Source of the DNA: Cryptomeria japonica
Lineage: Eukaryota > Streptophyta > Pinopsida > Cupressales > Cupressaceae
Direction: 5' to 3'
DNA length: 64,000 bases
NCBI RefSeq assembly: GCF_030272615.1
Contig: NC_081409.1
Location: 525,932,975-525,996,974 of the forward strand
The notes beneath the pieces are model-generated. The model did not search any database and was not told the DNA's origin. It worked only from the letters and a program-made list of their open reading frames with translations. Below, one piece after another: positions 11,100 through 24,040 of the stretch; the first letter of the stretch is position 1, and every line of letters begins with the position of its first letter. The translations under genes and the position numbers were made by a program.

Positions 11100-11670
11100 A
11101 TTTAAAAGGGTGAAAGGTTGAAGCTACAAAAGTTTTCTTTCATCCAGGATAAAGACCCACATCTCATCTCCATTATGCCCTAGATCCTATGTAAAGCATG
11201 CTTGATAAGACTCTAGCATAGTTATCTATCTTGGAGCTTCTTTAATATTCATCTATCCATAGGGACATATTGGATCACGCCTTAATAGAATCATAAGTCC
11301 CTAGTGATATTAATCTAGATCAATTTCAAGCCATAGTGGGTTAGCTATCCTCATCTTATCAACCTATGTTTAGTTTAGAAAATATGTCATTTTTTGATCC
11401 ATCAAATGTATCTAATCAATACAATTCTAATTTTAATCTAAACCCTAACGTAACCATGTCTATCATTAGAAAAGGGATCATGAAATTTTTGTAACCTTGA
11501 AATTTCATAATGATGCTTAGTACCCCTGACATGTTAGTCATCACCAAGCTTTTGTATTTAAAAGGGTGAAAGGTTGAAGCTACAAAAGTTTTCTTTCATC
11601 TAGCATAGAGTCCCACATCTCATCTCCATTATGTCGCAGATCTTGTGTAAAGTATGCCTAATAAGACCCA
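11100..11670. repeat. Pair of ~112-bp direct repeats, 456 bp apart (TRIM-like)
   Basis: ATTTAAAAGGGTGAAAGG, followed by TTGAAGCTACAAAAG and TTTTCTTTCATC, starts at 11100 and again at 11556. It extends through CCCACATCTCATCTCCATTATG and GTAAAG to about 11210 and 11669 with scattered mismatches. Two short direct repeats with ~345 bp between them fit a miniature terminal-repeat retrotransposon. TG/CA termini and a primer-binding site are not convincing, so the assignment is tentative. Confidence 0.55.
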
Positions 11671-11769
11671 AGGAAGATCAGTAAAATAACCATCATTGAA
11701 CAACACTTTATGTATATATAGGGATAGCTTACCTAATCTAAGAAGTCAATGATAAACATCAACATCAGG

Positions 11770-12060
11770 ACATCATTACTGAACATGAGGTCTTAACACC
11801 TATCAGAATAACCAATAAAAGCAGAATGAAAATTCTTTGTGATTCCGATAGAACAAGCTATTCTGATAATGTTCCATCGGTTGAGTTATATCGAACAGAA
11901 CACTTGAGATGTCTATCAGAATGACTACCAAAGACAGAGAAACATAATTTTGTAATACCGATAGAAAAAACTATTCCGACATGTGTATTTCAGAATATGT
12001 TATGCCAATACAAGTTTTATCGGAATCATATACAAGATCAGGATATGACTAGAAGGCTAT
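11770..12060. repeat. Degenerate ATCGGAAT / ATTCCGATAGAA motif cluster
   Basis: About ten near-copies of (T)ATC(A/G)GAAT or its complement ATTC(C/T)GATA occur at irregular 20-60 bp spacing just upstream of the ORF-A region. Examples are TATCAGAATAACC, GATTCCGATAGAAC, TATCAGAATGAC, ACCGATAGAA and TATCGGAATC. This looks like a worn tandem repeat or a binding-site array in the leader of an element. No gene is seen. Confidence 0.5.
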
Positions 12061-12392
12061 CCAGATGATGCGAGTTATCCTGATAAAAGAAAATAAGAGG
12101 AAATTTATCTACAACAGCAAATTTGTCAGAATGGCGCCAAACTTAGAGGCATTGACAGAAAAGAGTTGAGCCGATGTCAAAAAGACTACTCCATTGATTA
12201 GCAGGTTGAAACATTTATTGTTGGACAAATGACATTCTCTGAGAATACATTCAGGAAAGTTTTCACACCAGAGTTGCAAACATTTAGGGATGAAATTGGA
12301 GTGGGTTGAGAAGAATAATAACAACAAACAAGTAAGTATCTCGAGCAATTCCTCTGTGATTTCCTCAAGAAATTAGTCGAATTGCCTATAAA

Positions 12393-14374
12393 ATGGAAAG
12401 TTCTAGTAGTGTCAAGAAGAGGCAGAGAGGGGAAACAAGTAAGGGTAAAGGGAAGAAGCATAAATGAGGCGAACATAGAAACTCAGATAGAGGAGAGAAA
12501 ACTAAGCCAAGACTTCTTAGACCAATTGCCTAGTTCTACCCCTAAACTTAAGAGGTCTATGCAATGAAAACTCGAAGGTGGTTTAACAATGTGGGAGATG
12601 TGTATACAACTATCAGGGGTTATGAGTTGTTTTTGTTCCATTACTATAGGTGTGACAGTCCTGAGCCAAATTGCAACCCATGGAGATTAGGCTTGGGAAA
12701 ACTAGTTGTTCCCAGTGTTTATGTTAATGTGGATATACTGAAATTGTTGGCACAAAAATATGACCCCAAGAAGAGGGAAATTTGTAGTGGAGATGTGAAG
12801 CCTTGTTTTTATGTGTCAAGAGATGCAAATTCTGAAGTTTTTGATTTGCTTGGGATGTATGAACATCCCATTATTCTCGAGGATTTATTGAAGGAAATGT
12901 TAGACACCACCTATATAGGATGGGGGCTTCCTCTTCATATGCTTAGTCCTGCTGCACCATTGGAGGCAAATGAAGGACTTGCCTTTCATGTGTATTTGTT
13001 CAAAAATTACTTGAAGTATACCTATTACTCAGTTGGCTAGGTCTTGGGGTTGGACACCCCAGATTTCATGAAGATTGAATCCATGGTCATTGTAGAAGAT
13101 GTTCAGAGCCTGAATGCTAGAGAATTTGAATATGCTACATTTGTAGCAAGGTAGCTTGATATAGGGCTCACTGATATCAAGAAGGATTCTTCCAAAATCT
13201 ACTTCCCCCACTCTGCCAATGCATATGGTGTTTTAATATGGCAAAGAGCTTGGTCTATGGCTCGAGGAGATGAGAATACATCAATTTGATGATGACAATC
13301 AGCCTTTGCCAGCCCAATTATGGACTTCGATATGAGATTGCAGATTTGTGAGATCTAGTTAGATTCATTTTGAAGAATTATTTGTAAAAAGTTTATACAG
13401 GTTCTATGATCACTCGTGCAATTTTGCACTTTTAGAAGAAGTTAAGAAATTTATGAGGCCTGCAAAGTTTGGGGGGCCTGAGACAGTTCAACATAATTGG
13501 GGTGACTAGTACTGTTTTTCTGATGTAACAATGATTAGAGTCTATGGCTTTGAGGAATCTCCACTTCTATTGCCCAAGACAATTCCTGACAAATTTGCCT
13601 ATTTGGAAATCATTAGGCAGATGGGAGTTTCAAATCACATGCATTTGAGTTCACATGACAAGAAAACCTTTATGCCTGGAACTTTATGTGTTGGAGAATT
13701 CACTGTTACTAGGAAAGAAGGTCAAGAGCTCACATGGCATAAACTAGCCCATTTCAACTTAAAGTTGGGAGCACCAAGGAGAGGCTTTGACCCTGAAGGA
13801 TATATTCATTCAGCAAAAAAGAAACAAAATCTTGGTGAATATGTGCACATCCCATATATAAGGTATGACTTGATAAGAAACATGGATAAGGAGGAGGCTG
13901 AATTGGCCATTGATAACCATAATAGAGAAATAAAGCTAAGGGCGAGAGAGATGCAGACAATTGATGTATCATCTTCTAGTGATGAGGGATCATCAAAAGG
14001 AGATGAGATTTCATTTTAGTAGCTCTCCAAGATGTTGATTGAAGAGAAAGTGTCCCAGGTTAGGGATCCAGATGAAGAATTGCCCATAGAAGAGGATCCA
14101 AGGCAATTGGCTTGTAAGGATTTCGTGTCTAATGAAAGTTTTGTAAAGTCTTATGAATTTAAGTCTTTCTTGTATAAAATAAAAGGTAAACCAGCTAGGG
14201 AGAGTGTTGGAGAGGTGAATGCCTCTAATGAAAACCAATTATTAATTTCTTTGAGAAATGAAGTAGAACAAGAAATGAATCAAATGACTCTTGAGAGAGG
14301 GAGGAAACTACTTGAAGATGCAGACATCTTAATCTTTCTTAGATGGGATCTAAATTCAGCTCTAATATTTGATA
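12393..14374 (+). pseudogene. ORF-A, 5' part: large unknown protein, split by the CACTA element
   Basis: Not recognised as a known family. The likely start is the ATG at 12393 (MESSSSVKKRQRGETSKGKG), a basic Ser/Lys-rich leader; a frameshift or stops lie between it and the main block from 12564. The main block runs through 13040 and then past TAG codons at 13038-13040 and near 13153. A damaged stretch at 13290-13530 is followed by a clean frame at 13531-14019. Two TAGs follow, then 14032-14374. The last part is acidic and helix-rich. The frame is cut after GAT-A at 14374 by the CACTA insertion and continues at 52422 in the same frame, giving about 950 codons in all. It is probably a retrotransposon structural or accessory protein, by its surroundings only. 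Confidence 0.6.
14372..14374. other. CACTA target-site duplication, left copy (ATA)
   Basis: ATA precedes the CACTA terminus at 14375 and is repeated directly after the other terminus at 52419-52421. A 3-bp duplication is the rule for CACTA transposons. Confidence 0.9.
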
Positions 14375-14665
14375 CACTAGTGGAAATATGACCAATAAAT
14401 GACTAGGTGACTAAATTTTTTAGTCACGATAAGTAAAAATGACCAAATTTTAGTCATTTTTTGCAACACAACTATACATGACTAAATAAATGACTAATTT
14501 GGTCATCGGGTAAGAAAACACAACTATAAATGACTAAATAAATGACTAATTTGGTCATCGGGTAAGAAAACACAACTATAATTGACTAAATAAATGATTA
14601 ATTTGGTCATTAGGTAAGAAACACAACTAAATGATTAGTCACAAAAAAAAAATGACTAAATAAAT
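14375..14665. repeat. CACTA left terminus and subterminal repeats
   Basis: After the CACTAGTGGAAAT terminus, units such as AAATGACTAAATAAATGACT, AATTTGGTCATCGGGTAAG and AAACACAACTATA repeat three to four times with ~55 bp periodicity. These subterminal motifs are where CACTA transposases or TnpA-type proteins bind in studied elements. A further isolated pair lies at about 15045-15095. Confidence 0.85.
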
Positions 14666-16472
14666 GAAAATATATTATAAGTGGGTTTTTCATATTTTTT
14701 CCCATAAATAGATTTAGCATATACTAAATGAATATGCATATCAATTACAGTTTTGGAATATTCTTGTTGTTCTTATAATAAAAAATAGCTTTTGGTGTCT
14801 TTGGAAAAGGGTATTTTTGGAAATTCTTAAAACCTTTACTACTCTTCCCCAAGGTCGTCGTTCCATTGTTGTTATCTGCTAAGACTTCCTTATCCACTAG
14901 GATACATCTTTACTATCTATGTCCATCATAATGACTGTTTTGACAGTGTTGTGATCTTATTTTGACATGACTATCAAATAAAATCTCCTCATGCTATTGT
15001 TGGATCTCTTTAGGTTTCCGTGTATGATTTTATGGGAGTAAATTACTATTAGTCACAAAATTAAAAATGACTAAATAAATGACTATTACTCCTATCATCA
15101 TTTTCTAGTTTCTTATAAATATTTAATCATTTGGTTCCATTTAATCCACCTAGGATCATAAGCTAGAATTATAAAATATAATTGCTTGTTAAGGGCGTTG
15201 TAATCAAATTATAGATTAAATTATTTTTTTCAAAATTTAAATATAATTAAATTTATAGAGGCATAGATGAATCATTAATGAATTTAACTAAATTGAATAA
15301 TTTTGTCCAATATAATTGAAATATTAATTTAATTATAATTAAAATATATTATATTAAATTACATTATAAAATTAGATTATCTAGTCTCTCTCACATTTTA
15401 ATTATAGATGACAAATTCAGGAACTTTAAAATATTGATTTGAAATCAAAATGGGGAAATAAACCGAGTCAATTGTACTCTATTTCTCATCTAAATTATAT
15501 TTACTTCATACATTATAAAACATTTTTGTACAATTTATAGTTGAACTATATTTACTTCATTCATTCATATTTATATTTTTAATATTTTGAAATCAATTCA
15601 TATACATTTCTATTATGATTTTATATCTTCCAACATATTCTTCAAAATATTATGATTTAATAACTTCTAATATATTATTCAAAATATATTTTACTAACAT
15701 GAAACTATACGAAACTATTGCACCTCTTTTGATGCAAATGCTAGTAATATTTATTTAGAATTAAAAGGGGGTTTTAAATGTCATAAGGAGGACCAAGGTA
15801 TTAATCAAGCACCTTGAAGGTTATATGGATGGCTTCCTAAAATTATCTTTCCTTTTGGTTTTGAGCCAAATCTTCCAAATTTTTCCCTCCCACGTTGAAA
15901 AGGTAACAAATGTGAAAGGAGGGAAATTAGGGGGAAATTGAAGGACAAAAAAATCAAAGTTCATGAAGATTTTACATGCCTTCAGGGTTTTTCTTAAGTA
16001 TACCCAGTTTTATATTATTTCTAAGATTTCACGGCTATGGAAGGTGGAGTTGCCCGCCTAAACAACTACATGCAAGCCTAAGGTCATCACTCTTTTACCA
16101 TTGAATGCCCATCAAAGATTTCGAATCTAAGAGATCTAAAGATCCATGCATGAAAAGAGAAATCCCAAAGCTTCATATAGGAGCAAGCACAAGGAGTTCC
16201 AGCCAATGACTTAAGAAGAGGTAGGGTTTTTCATCCAAATCAACACCCTATGTTGTGAGAAACAAGTCCTTTGCATTTTAAATCTTCTTGTTTGCATGTT
16301 TAGATAATCATACCAGGATTCCATATAGCTATGATAAGTTCTGAAGCAATCATTATTAAGAGATAAATGATAAAAAAATTCAATCACATAGTAGCGGGTT
16401 GAAAGAGAGCTTCATAGGGACTATGTACAATCATATGAATCTAAAGTAGGTTGAAAGAGAAGCTTACAAGAC
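14666..16472. other. CACTA body, AT-rich, no recognised gene
   Basis: Strongly AT-rich sequence with no frame of note. Around 16030-16240 the composition becomes more balanced (TTCACGGCTATGGAAGG onward, ending near AAGAAGAGGTAGGG). It could be a leader exon with a GT donor, but nothing confirms it. Confidence 0.4.
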
Positions 16473-16530
16473 AGTGAAAGTAGTCAAGTCACAACACTTA
16501 TAGTGAAAGTAGTCAAGTCACAACACTTAT
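16473..16530. repeat. 29-bp perfect tandem duplication
   Basis: The unit starting AGTGAAAGTAGTCAAGTCAC and ending AACACTTAT occupies 16473-16501 and again 16502-16530 without a mismatch. It is a recent small slippage or repair duplication inside the CACTA body. Confidence 0.9.
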
Positions 16531-16749
16531 ATTGAAAAGGACAGTTAATATGAGCCCCAAAACAATCAATTAGAACATTCCAAAGGGCAACATTAGAATG
16601 GTCCTTGATTTGATTGGTTCTCAAATGGATATCTTTATTAAAATGTGAAAAACACGAGGATAGATTGTTAGTGTTTCTGTGCTCAATCAAAGACAATGAA
16701 ATTCCTTCAATCATGCTAAGTTTAAGGCAACAAACCTGTGACAAATTAG

Positions 16750-19700
16750 TGTCTTAGGTATTTTATCAAATGGCATGTCTTAGATTGATATCCTTCTTCT
16801 TTAATCTGAATTAGGTTCTATGCCTTATTTTGATAGTAATCTTTCACTGTTCACTGCCCTCAAATCTGCCTTTATTCACCTGGAACTATGGCTACTCTGA
16901 TTGTATGAGATAAAACAGTCAATAGAACAAAAGGGGCAATGATTGTGGTGTTGCAATGAAGACCAAGGAGAAGATAGCCATTTAAAGGGTTTGCAACAGT
17001 CTCAAAAATGAGATATTTAAGCCTCAAACTGTTGTTTGATATTTTACCAACCCCTAGGCTACTCTTAACTCGAGTTAGAAGGTCATTTTAGGACCCTAAA
17101 ACTTCATTTAGGACTGTAACCCTCTATTCTAATGATGCTTCTTACACCCTTGTGGTTATGAGAACAATGAGACGCTTTCTACTGTAGTATCTTATGGATT
17201 GTGTGCTTTGCCTTTTTGAATTGAAGTTGCTGGTATATGATTTAGTAGTGATTTGAGATCATTTATATGTGACTATCTTCTGAGTCTTGCCTTTTGGATT
17301 GACATTGATTGTTGTCTTGATGAGATTAGCTTATCATTCATCTTAGTCATTATTGTCCTTTGGATTTGACCCTTGATTACTCTTGAAACTTTATCTCATT
17401 ATTGGTGGGCTGGAAGGCCTATTCGGTAACCTTTAAGGCTGGCTTTCTTTGCTCATTACAAATATCTTTGTCTGTCCTTATCTGATAATAAGGCATAATC
17501 ATCGAGCCCCTTTATACTTTCAGTCCCTGTGAGGCTGTTGTCTAACCCTATTTGCAAGGCAATGAAAGCTTAAAACCCTAGCATCATCCCTTTATTATTA
17601 TCCTTAAGCTACTCATTGAAAGAGTATAGTTGTGGGATTGCCACTACATCTTGCTACACTGCTATCTCATGCATTCAAGATTGATCTTTCTCAACTGCAA
17701 CATGATATTCCCTTCTAAATTGATGCATCATTTTTAGAAGGCCTTTTCCCCTAAAGTAGACCTCTAACTGGTCTAGAGCTAGACTTTACTCTTTTTCACA
17801 GGTCTACACTAAACATAATTGTTATCCATTTCAGTGATACATCTGCTATTGTTGTCATCTATGACTGCAAGCTGAATTCTAGGGTATTATAGTCACTATT
17901 TTCTTGAGATAATTCCATGTGTATATCCATTAGGCTTTTGTCTTTGATAAAGGACCTGGGTTGCAAATGTGCTGTATCAAAACCTCCTCTTTCCATATGC
18001 TGCAAATTGTTTTTTATTTTCTCTTCTGTCATGTGAGACTACACCTATCCTTGTTCACTGCTCATAGTCCATTTGATTGATCTATGTATAGTATCTATGT
18101 TTGTGTTCAACCACCATGATTTCTCCTTTGACTGTTGTAGCTCTTCCCTTGAGGATCATTCATGACTATGACCTTTTAATCATTGTCCCAAATAGTCCCA
18201 TGATTGTGTTATGAAATCTGACCTTTATTGATGCTAAGATGATCTCTTTATTTTGATTATCCTTTTTTGGTTGTCAGGACTTCATTCTTTTTTGGGAACC
18301 TTCTACACTACAGTTACACGGGTTTGTTTTCCGTCTTTATTTTAGACCTTGAATTAATGTTATAAGATCGTTACTATACTGTGATTGACAAACTTGCAAC
18401 TTGCCTCTGAGTCCTTATGGGCTATTATGACCCTTAGGATTGGGTGACTACACTTTGGCTTCTATGAGACTACTATGACTGTTCACTAGCTTTTGACAGT
18501 CATGCTGGTTGGTATCACTGTCCTTTTATGGCTGCTTGCTACTTCTGTACACTTTGTGGTTGTGAACGTCTGAGACCTTACTCACCATGTTTAATTTCTT
18601 CTCTTCATGACTTTGATGCTCTATTTTGATTCTTCATGGCTTTGAACATAGATTCACAAGGCATTTCAACATCATATCTTGATTGTTTGACCTTTTGGAA
18701 TCTTGACTGCGCTATTAATCACCTTTTCTTGGCATTATATCTTATTAGCCATTGATGTATTAGTTGTTAATTTCATATAGTAGATGTATAATATTTTGAT
18801 GCTTAAAGACATTCTTGTAGACCAAAAATGACTCTTGACTGTCTCTCATAACTGTATTCCAAAATACCCCTTTCATTCATCCAAACCAACCCACTATTCT
18901 TTCTTCAAACCTGCCACTAGGACTGCATTTTCATCCATTTACCCCTCTTTGGGCTGCCCTATTTTGATTCTTCACGGCTTAATATGAATGTTGGTGATTC
19001 ATATCACTATAACCATGCTCTTTCTCTGTTTTAAGACTTGAGGGTTCAACCTTCTTAGGTCTGCAATCTTCTGTGATGAGGGCTCTTACTCTATTGAAAG
19101 GTTGTAACTCTGTGGCTTATCCTCTTTGGTAAAAGGACTATATGTTACTCTGAAAATGTTCACAAGGCTATGACTGTCATGATATTCTACTAATAAGGGT
19201 TGCTATCTCGTACTGCTACAAATCTTTGAGGAAGCAATGAGTCTTTTGTTGAAGGGATTTTTCATTGATAGTTTGATAGAGAAGTTGACCATTCACTAAT
19301 ACATCTCTTCCTTTTCTCTTGAGGGTTAAGACCAATCCTAGGTCTGCCAAACCCCATCAATATTGTTGCTATTATGATTTGCTTGTGACTTTCCTTAAGA
19401 CTATCCTTGAGATCCATGCTTTGTTCTAAGAGCTAAGGTAATGCATTTTCTGATCTTCCTTTCATGGCCATGGTTCAAACTTAATAAGATATGACTGTTC
19501 TTAATATTTGAATACACTAACTCCTATTACTGCTCCTAGAGGTCTGGTAATGTCCTTTGGCTGCCAGCTCTATCTGTTGCTTTTGAATAATAAACTCAAG
19601 ACTACCAAGACTTGTGACCATTTCTAAATTGTTCCGTATAACAGTCCCAATGACTGTGCTCTTGAGCTCATTGGTGCTAAAGTAGTGACTACTTTGACTG

Positions 19701-21100
19701 CTTGGATCTTTCACTGTCGCTTATGTTAAAGAGCATATCATGACAAAAGGTAAATATCATGAAGATTTTAAACTTACACAAAATCCATACTTAAAACTCT
19801 AGATAACTGATGGTTACTTGGGACTCTTCCTTCACTTGCATATGCATGTATAACTGGGATATTGTGCTTACAGTGTACCTTCACTTTTCTTCATGAATCT
19901 CAAGTCTTTCTTTCACTTCTTCATGTTGTTTGGTTTCCTTCAAAACTAGAAATATGGGCATGAGATGCGTAAAATATTGATGACAAAAAATCTTATTGAA
20001 GGCTACAAAACTCCTGGCCACCATGGAAATGACCTAAAATGAAGGAAAACAACCCAAGAACTAGGGCTCATTCAACAAAACTGAAGTGCTCTTTTCTGCT
20101 CTTTTCCCAAACCCACCTTTTGGTTTTGTCCTTCGTTGAATGTCACATATCCATTCACTAGATGTGCTATAAAATAAAATGTTCTTGGGCAGTGAAATCT
20201 CCATCAACTATGATAACTTCATGATTATGATTTGGATTCTATAATCTTCTTTGTTGTTTGGATTGATGTAGCTTATTTCATGGTAAGGCTTTGCATTGCA
20301 TAGTCCTAAGGTTTTGAACTCTCTGACATAACTCTTTGACTAAAATTTCCCTAGTAACCCTCTGTGATTGTTTTATATGTCTTTTATGACTGTCCTTAAT
20401 GTCTCTGTGACTGTATTTGACAGTGGATTGACTGTGAATATGGATGATCAAAACCCTTCTCTGTCGGTTGATGAGTGTTGTCACTGTTGCTACAGGAGTA
20501 TATCTTTATTGTATTAGATTGATACAAATTACTGTACAATGTGTGCTCTTGACACAGTTTTTAAACTGCTAAAGATGGCTCTTAACTAACATTTTCTTCT
20601 TGTTCATAAGTGTTCAAAGCCTATTCATTGTGTTTGTTAAGTCTGAGAACAAAATATGAAGGGCTGAGACCTTGATGCATGGTGATCTGCTCTTGACTCC
20701 TTCATCTATCATAACTCATCACTATGTTTGCATGCTATCTCCTTTGCATTACTTTTACCTCCATGTCTTAGACCAAGTCTCTGGTTCATTGCTGTTATGA
20801 ACTGCTCAGAATGAGGCTGCTCTTTGGCAGTGGTATTAATGTTTTTTTCGTTGTTCATGGTGAATCATGGATGTCATTAGGTCCTTTGGCATTTGTGACT
20901 GATTGTGACAAGATCAAAACTTCTTTGAGGCTAATCATGACTATTATATTCCCTTTTTACTATCATTATGATTTTCTTTATGAGCTTACTTTTCTTGACA
21001 ATATTGTATTGATGGATACATGATTGTTTCATCGCTTTCTTGAATTTCAAGAGTTACTATAATAGTATATAGCATATTAAAATTTAATATGCATTGGTAC
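16750..21100. repeat. GACTGT-rich low-complexity block 1 (CACTA body)
   Basis: This long stretch has no sizeable ORF but a striking texture: TGACTGT, TATGACT, TTTGACAGT, GACTGC and GACTAT recur every few tens of bases on the same strand. Blocks at 43640-46640 and 49974-50580 have the same texture, so all three look like parts of one original region later split by LTR insertions. I cannot define a consensus unit by eye. It may be an old tandem repeat or a degenerate binding-site array. Confidence 0.5.
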
Positions 21101-21622
21101 TAGATCTAGTTAGTACTTTCACAAAATTCTCATATTAAATAGGAATAATATTAGATGCAAAATTAGTTAGGAAACAATAATAAACAATATTAGATGCATT
21201 TGAATATTGAACAGATTCATTTTTGAATGTTTTTGAATGTGTACAAGGATCCTTTGTACCCTCAGAACTTTTATAATGATTGCATCCTTTAGTTCTAGAC
21301 TCCTGCTCTTGTTCATGTTTCCACAATTTGAAAGTTCAACTATGCCAATATCTCTAGCTTAATGCTTTAGATTCCTAAAATTTATTTTCCAAAATCCTCA
21401 TTACACTTGGTTTTTTTTATCAAGTTTTAATTGTGTTTAACACCTATGATATGTGCCCTTTAAAATGTGTCTCTTGTTCCTAGTACTTCCAAAATGACGA
21501 ATCCCAAATGCCTTGCTTAGAATTACTGAATTTTGTCACCTCCTTCAGCTTTCAGGTCTCTTTACACTACTTTGACTCTTTTTTATAGTTTATTTAGTTT
21601 TCTTCTGCACTTTTATTTTATT
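21101..21622. other. CACTA body flanking the LTR insertion
   Basis: AT-rich sequence without a convincing gene. The minus-strand frame at 21135-21326 has no known features. The boundary with the retrotransposon is TTTATT/TGTTGG at 21622/21623. Confidence 0.4.
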
Positions 21623-22530
21623 TGTTGGCATTATACACTCAGATGAGAATGGTGGATGTTGTCATTGATGGAAACAAGGTTCCACAGGTTTAATCGGCCA
21701 TAGACTTCACCTACCAACACCGGCAGATACAACAAAGCTTATTCACACCGGCATCCAGTTTACACGGGCAATAGATTGTACCGGCATTCCAGGCTGACTT
21801 GGCAATAGTATTGTTTATGCGAAATAAATTGTAAAGTAAATTATAATTGTATGGTCGACATGTTGTATTGTAAAGACTCATATATTTATGAGCTCTTGTA
21901 GGTCATTTGAAAGGTATGAAAGCAGTAATATGAGATAAGATAGGATATGATAGCGAATAGTTGTATATGCATTTTGATGTGTTTATTTTAGAGCGAATAA
22001 GAAGAAAAGCAGAGCAAAGACTATTATGTATAAGAAGAATCATTTGACAGCATACCGGCTAGGATTTTTGGCAGAGGCAGAACCGGTATCAAACATAGCA
22101 TAATAGTGAACTCATCCAGCATTTTGATGCAAGTTGTAAGAGTTCATTTTATGTTTACTTCAGTGTGATGTTGTAGTCAGTGTGACTCCATTTTTGTTGT
22201 TGAGTAGTGAGCTCTTGGTAGTTGGCCTTCATGCATGTGCAGGCCCTTTTTTGTACTATGTAATATTTATTCATATGGCCAATGAGTAAATATTGTGGGT
22301 CACAAATCCCATCGAGGTTTTTCCCTTACCGTGTTTCCTTGCCAAAATATTTGTGTTATGGTGTGCATTGATGTTGATTCCTTTGTTTCTCTTTACTGCA
22401 TTATTATTTGTTTATCGGTATATTAATCTCAGTTACAGAATTGCAAATAAATTTAAATCTTTCATAAACCGGTCAAACACTGATTCACCCCCCCCTCTCA
22501 GTGTCTTTGGGGTTAATCAATTATCTAACA
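21623..22530 (+). repeat. Left LTR of the ORF-B retrotransposon (908 bp)
   Basis: It starts TGTTGGCATT and ends ATCTAACA immediately before the primer site. It matches 41236-42124 over nearly its full length with scattered substitutions and indels, for example extra bases near 22165. The divergence is several percent, clearly older than the LARD nested within the element. Confidence 0.9.
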
Positions 22531-22531
22531 A

Positions 22532-22545
22532 TTGGTATCAAAGCC
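22532..22545 (+). other. Primer-binding site (initiator tRNA-Met)
   Basis: TTGGTATCAAAGCC directly follows the left LTR. Plant elements typically carry TGGTATCAGAGC, complementary to the 3' end of initiator tRNA-Met; here one G is A. Confidence 0.8.
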
Positions 22546-22601
22546 TGGTCCTCTATTTGCATAAGCCTAACAACTTGAGGAAGATTCTGAAACTGGTACC
22601 G

Positions 22602-23609
22602 ATGGAAAGTTTGAGACAACAGTTGAAAGGGGCTCTTGAAGATTTTGATGCAAAAAAATTAATGAATATCAAACTGGAAGGAGAACTTAGATCTGCTCAA
22701 GAATTCATCAAAGCACTTCAAGAAAACCTAGTTATGGCACAAAATAAGAGAAAAGAATTACATGTATAACTACATAATCAAGATGATGAAAAAGAAGAAA
22801 CTCTCAGAGATATTGCAGAGAAACTGAGACAAGAGAACAGTAACATGAAGAATGAGATGCAAGACTTAACCATGAGACTATGTAAGGATATTGAAGATAG
22901 AAAGAAGAATCAGAAAGATTTGGCCAGATGATTTAATGAAAGAGCAGATGAATCTACAAGGCTTAGTCATGAAAATGATATGCTTAAAACATAGTTGATT
23001 CAGATGCAACATGACAAAGAGGAACTTATGAGACTAGTTAGCACTCTGGAAAATGAGTTGGTCACTGCAAATGAATACAAAGACAAATTCAAAAAGAGCT
23101 CAGACAAGCTTGATGATATGCTGAAAAGTTAAAAACCTGATGGAGAAACAATTGGACTTGGATTTGAACATGGAGAAAGTTCTGGAACTGCAAATAATCA
23201 TGATCACAACAAACTGGTAAGGCAACCTAATGGTTATAAATTCAATGGCAAATGTTTTAATTGCAACAAATTTGGTCATAGAGAAAATCAATGCAGATAT
23301 AGGAATAATTAGAATACAAACTCATTTACCAGTCAATGTTCCAAATACAATAAATATGGTCATAAGTCAAATTATTGCAGAATGAATGTAAAATTCTATG
23401 CTTGTGGTAGATTTGGACATCTATCTAATCAATGCAGAACTCAAACCGAGCAAGGTTATGGAAAAGCTATTCAAAGAAACAATGTAACTTGTTATGTATG
23501 CAACAAGATTGGGCATATTGCAAGATTTTGCAGAAGAAAGAATGTACCAGCAAACAACAAAGGATCTAATGTCAAAGGCAAGGAAAAGGTGAATGAAATC
23601 AAGCAATAA
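22602..23609 (+). pseudogene. gag remnant: coiled coil plus CCHC zinc knuckles
   Basis: From the ATG at 22602 (MESLRQQLKGALEDF) a heptad-rich, highly charged segment runs through in-frame stops (first TAA near 22767) to about 23130. A series of zinc knuckles follows: CFNCNKFGHRENQC (intact, about 23257-23298), CSKYNKYGHKSNYC (second Cys lost), FYACGRFGHLSNQC (first Cys lost) and CYVCNKIGHIARFC (intact, about 23490-23532). The usual N-terminal capsid-like part of Copia gag is absent because only ~60 bp separate the primer site from this start. This is the nucleocapsid-like end of gag, binding element RNA. The last open block (23382-23609) ends with a Lys-rich tail. Confidence 0.8.
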
Positions 23610-24040
23610 TTCTCTAAACAATGGGTCAAAAAGACAGATCAGAGAAATGATGAATCTGGCTTTGCACCGACAGAACAAAGCAATCCTGCACCGGTAGGAA
23701 ATTATTCATCTAACTAAGGAATAATCCTTAGGGGTAAGGCAACTAATTGAAGATCATGTATTTTGCCCCTCAGATGATGGTAAAGTCATAATCCTTCTTT
23801 ACCGGCAAATATGTTGAGTTACAATGGAAATTCACTAACCGAGGAAGCATTTAATGCGCTTGTTAGTTAACTTTTTGGCTATAAAGCATTGAAATTTCTC
23901 ATTTCAACTCACCAAGCATTCAAGTATTCGAAGAGCACATAAGTAGAGCACCGACATTCAAGAAGCAAAGCGACAACGATTTTCTAGGGCATCGAAGGTT
24001 TTCACTTGCATTCGACAGAAAACGGTATTTATTTTACGTC
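23610..24040 (+). other. Leader between gag remnant and ORF-B
   Basis: This is where protease, integrase and reverse transcriptase would follow in a Copia element, but none of their motifs are present. A TATAAAG at 23880-23886 lies 155 bp before the ORF-B ATG and could serve a separate transcript for ORF-B. That is only a sequence match. Confidence 0.35.

Noticed and set aside
14400-14640. CRISPR-like regularly spaced repeats
   Set aside because: The repeats are imperfect subterminal repeats of a plant CACTA transposon, and the organism is a eukaryote.
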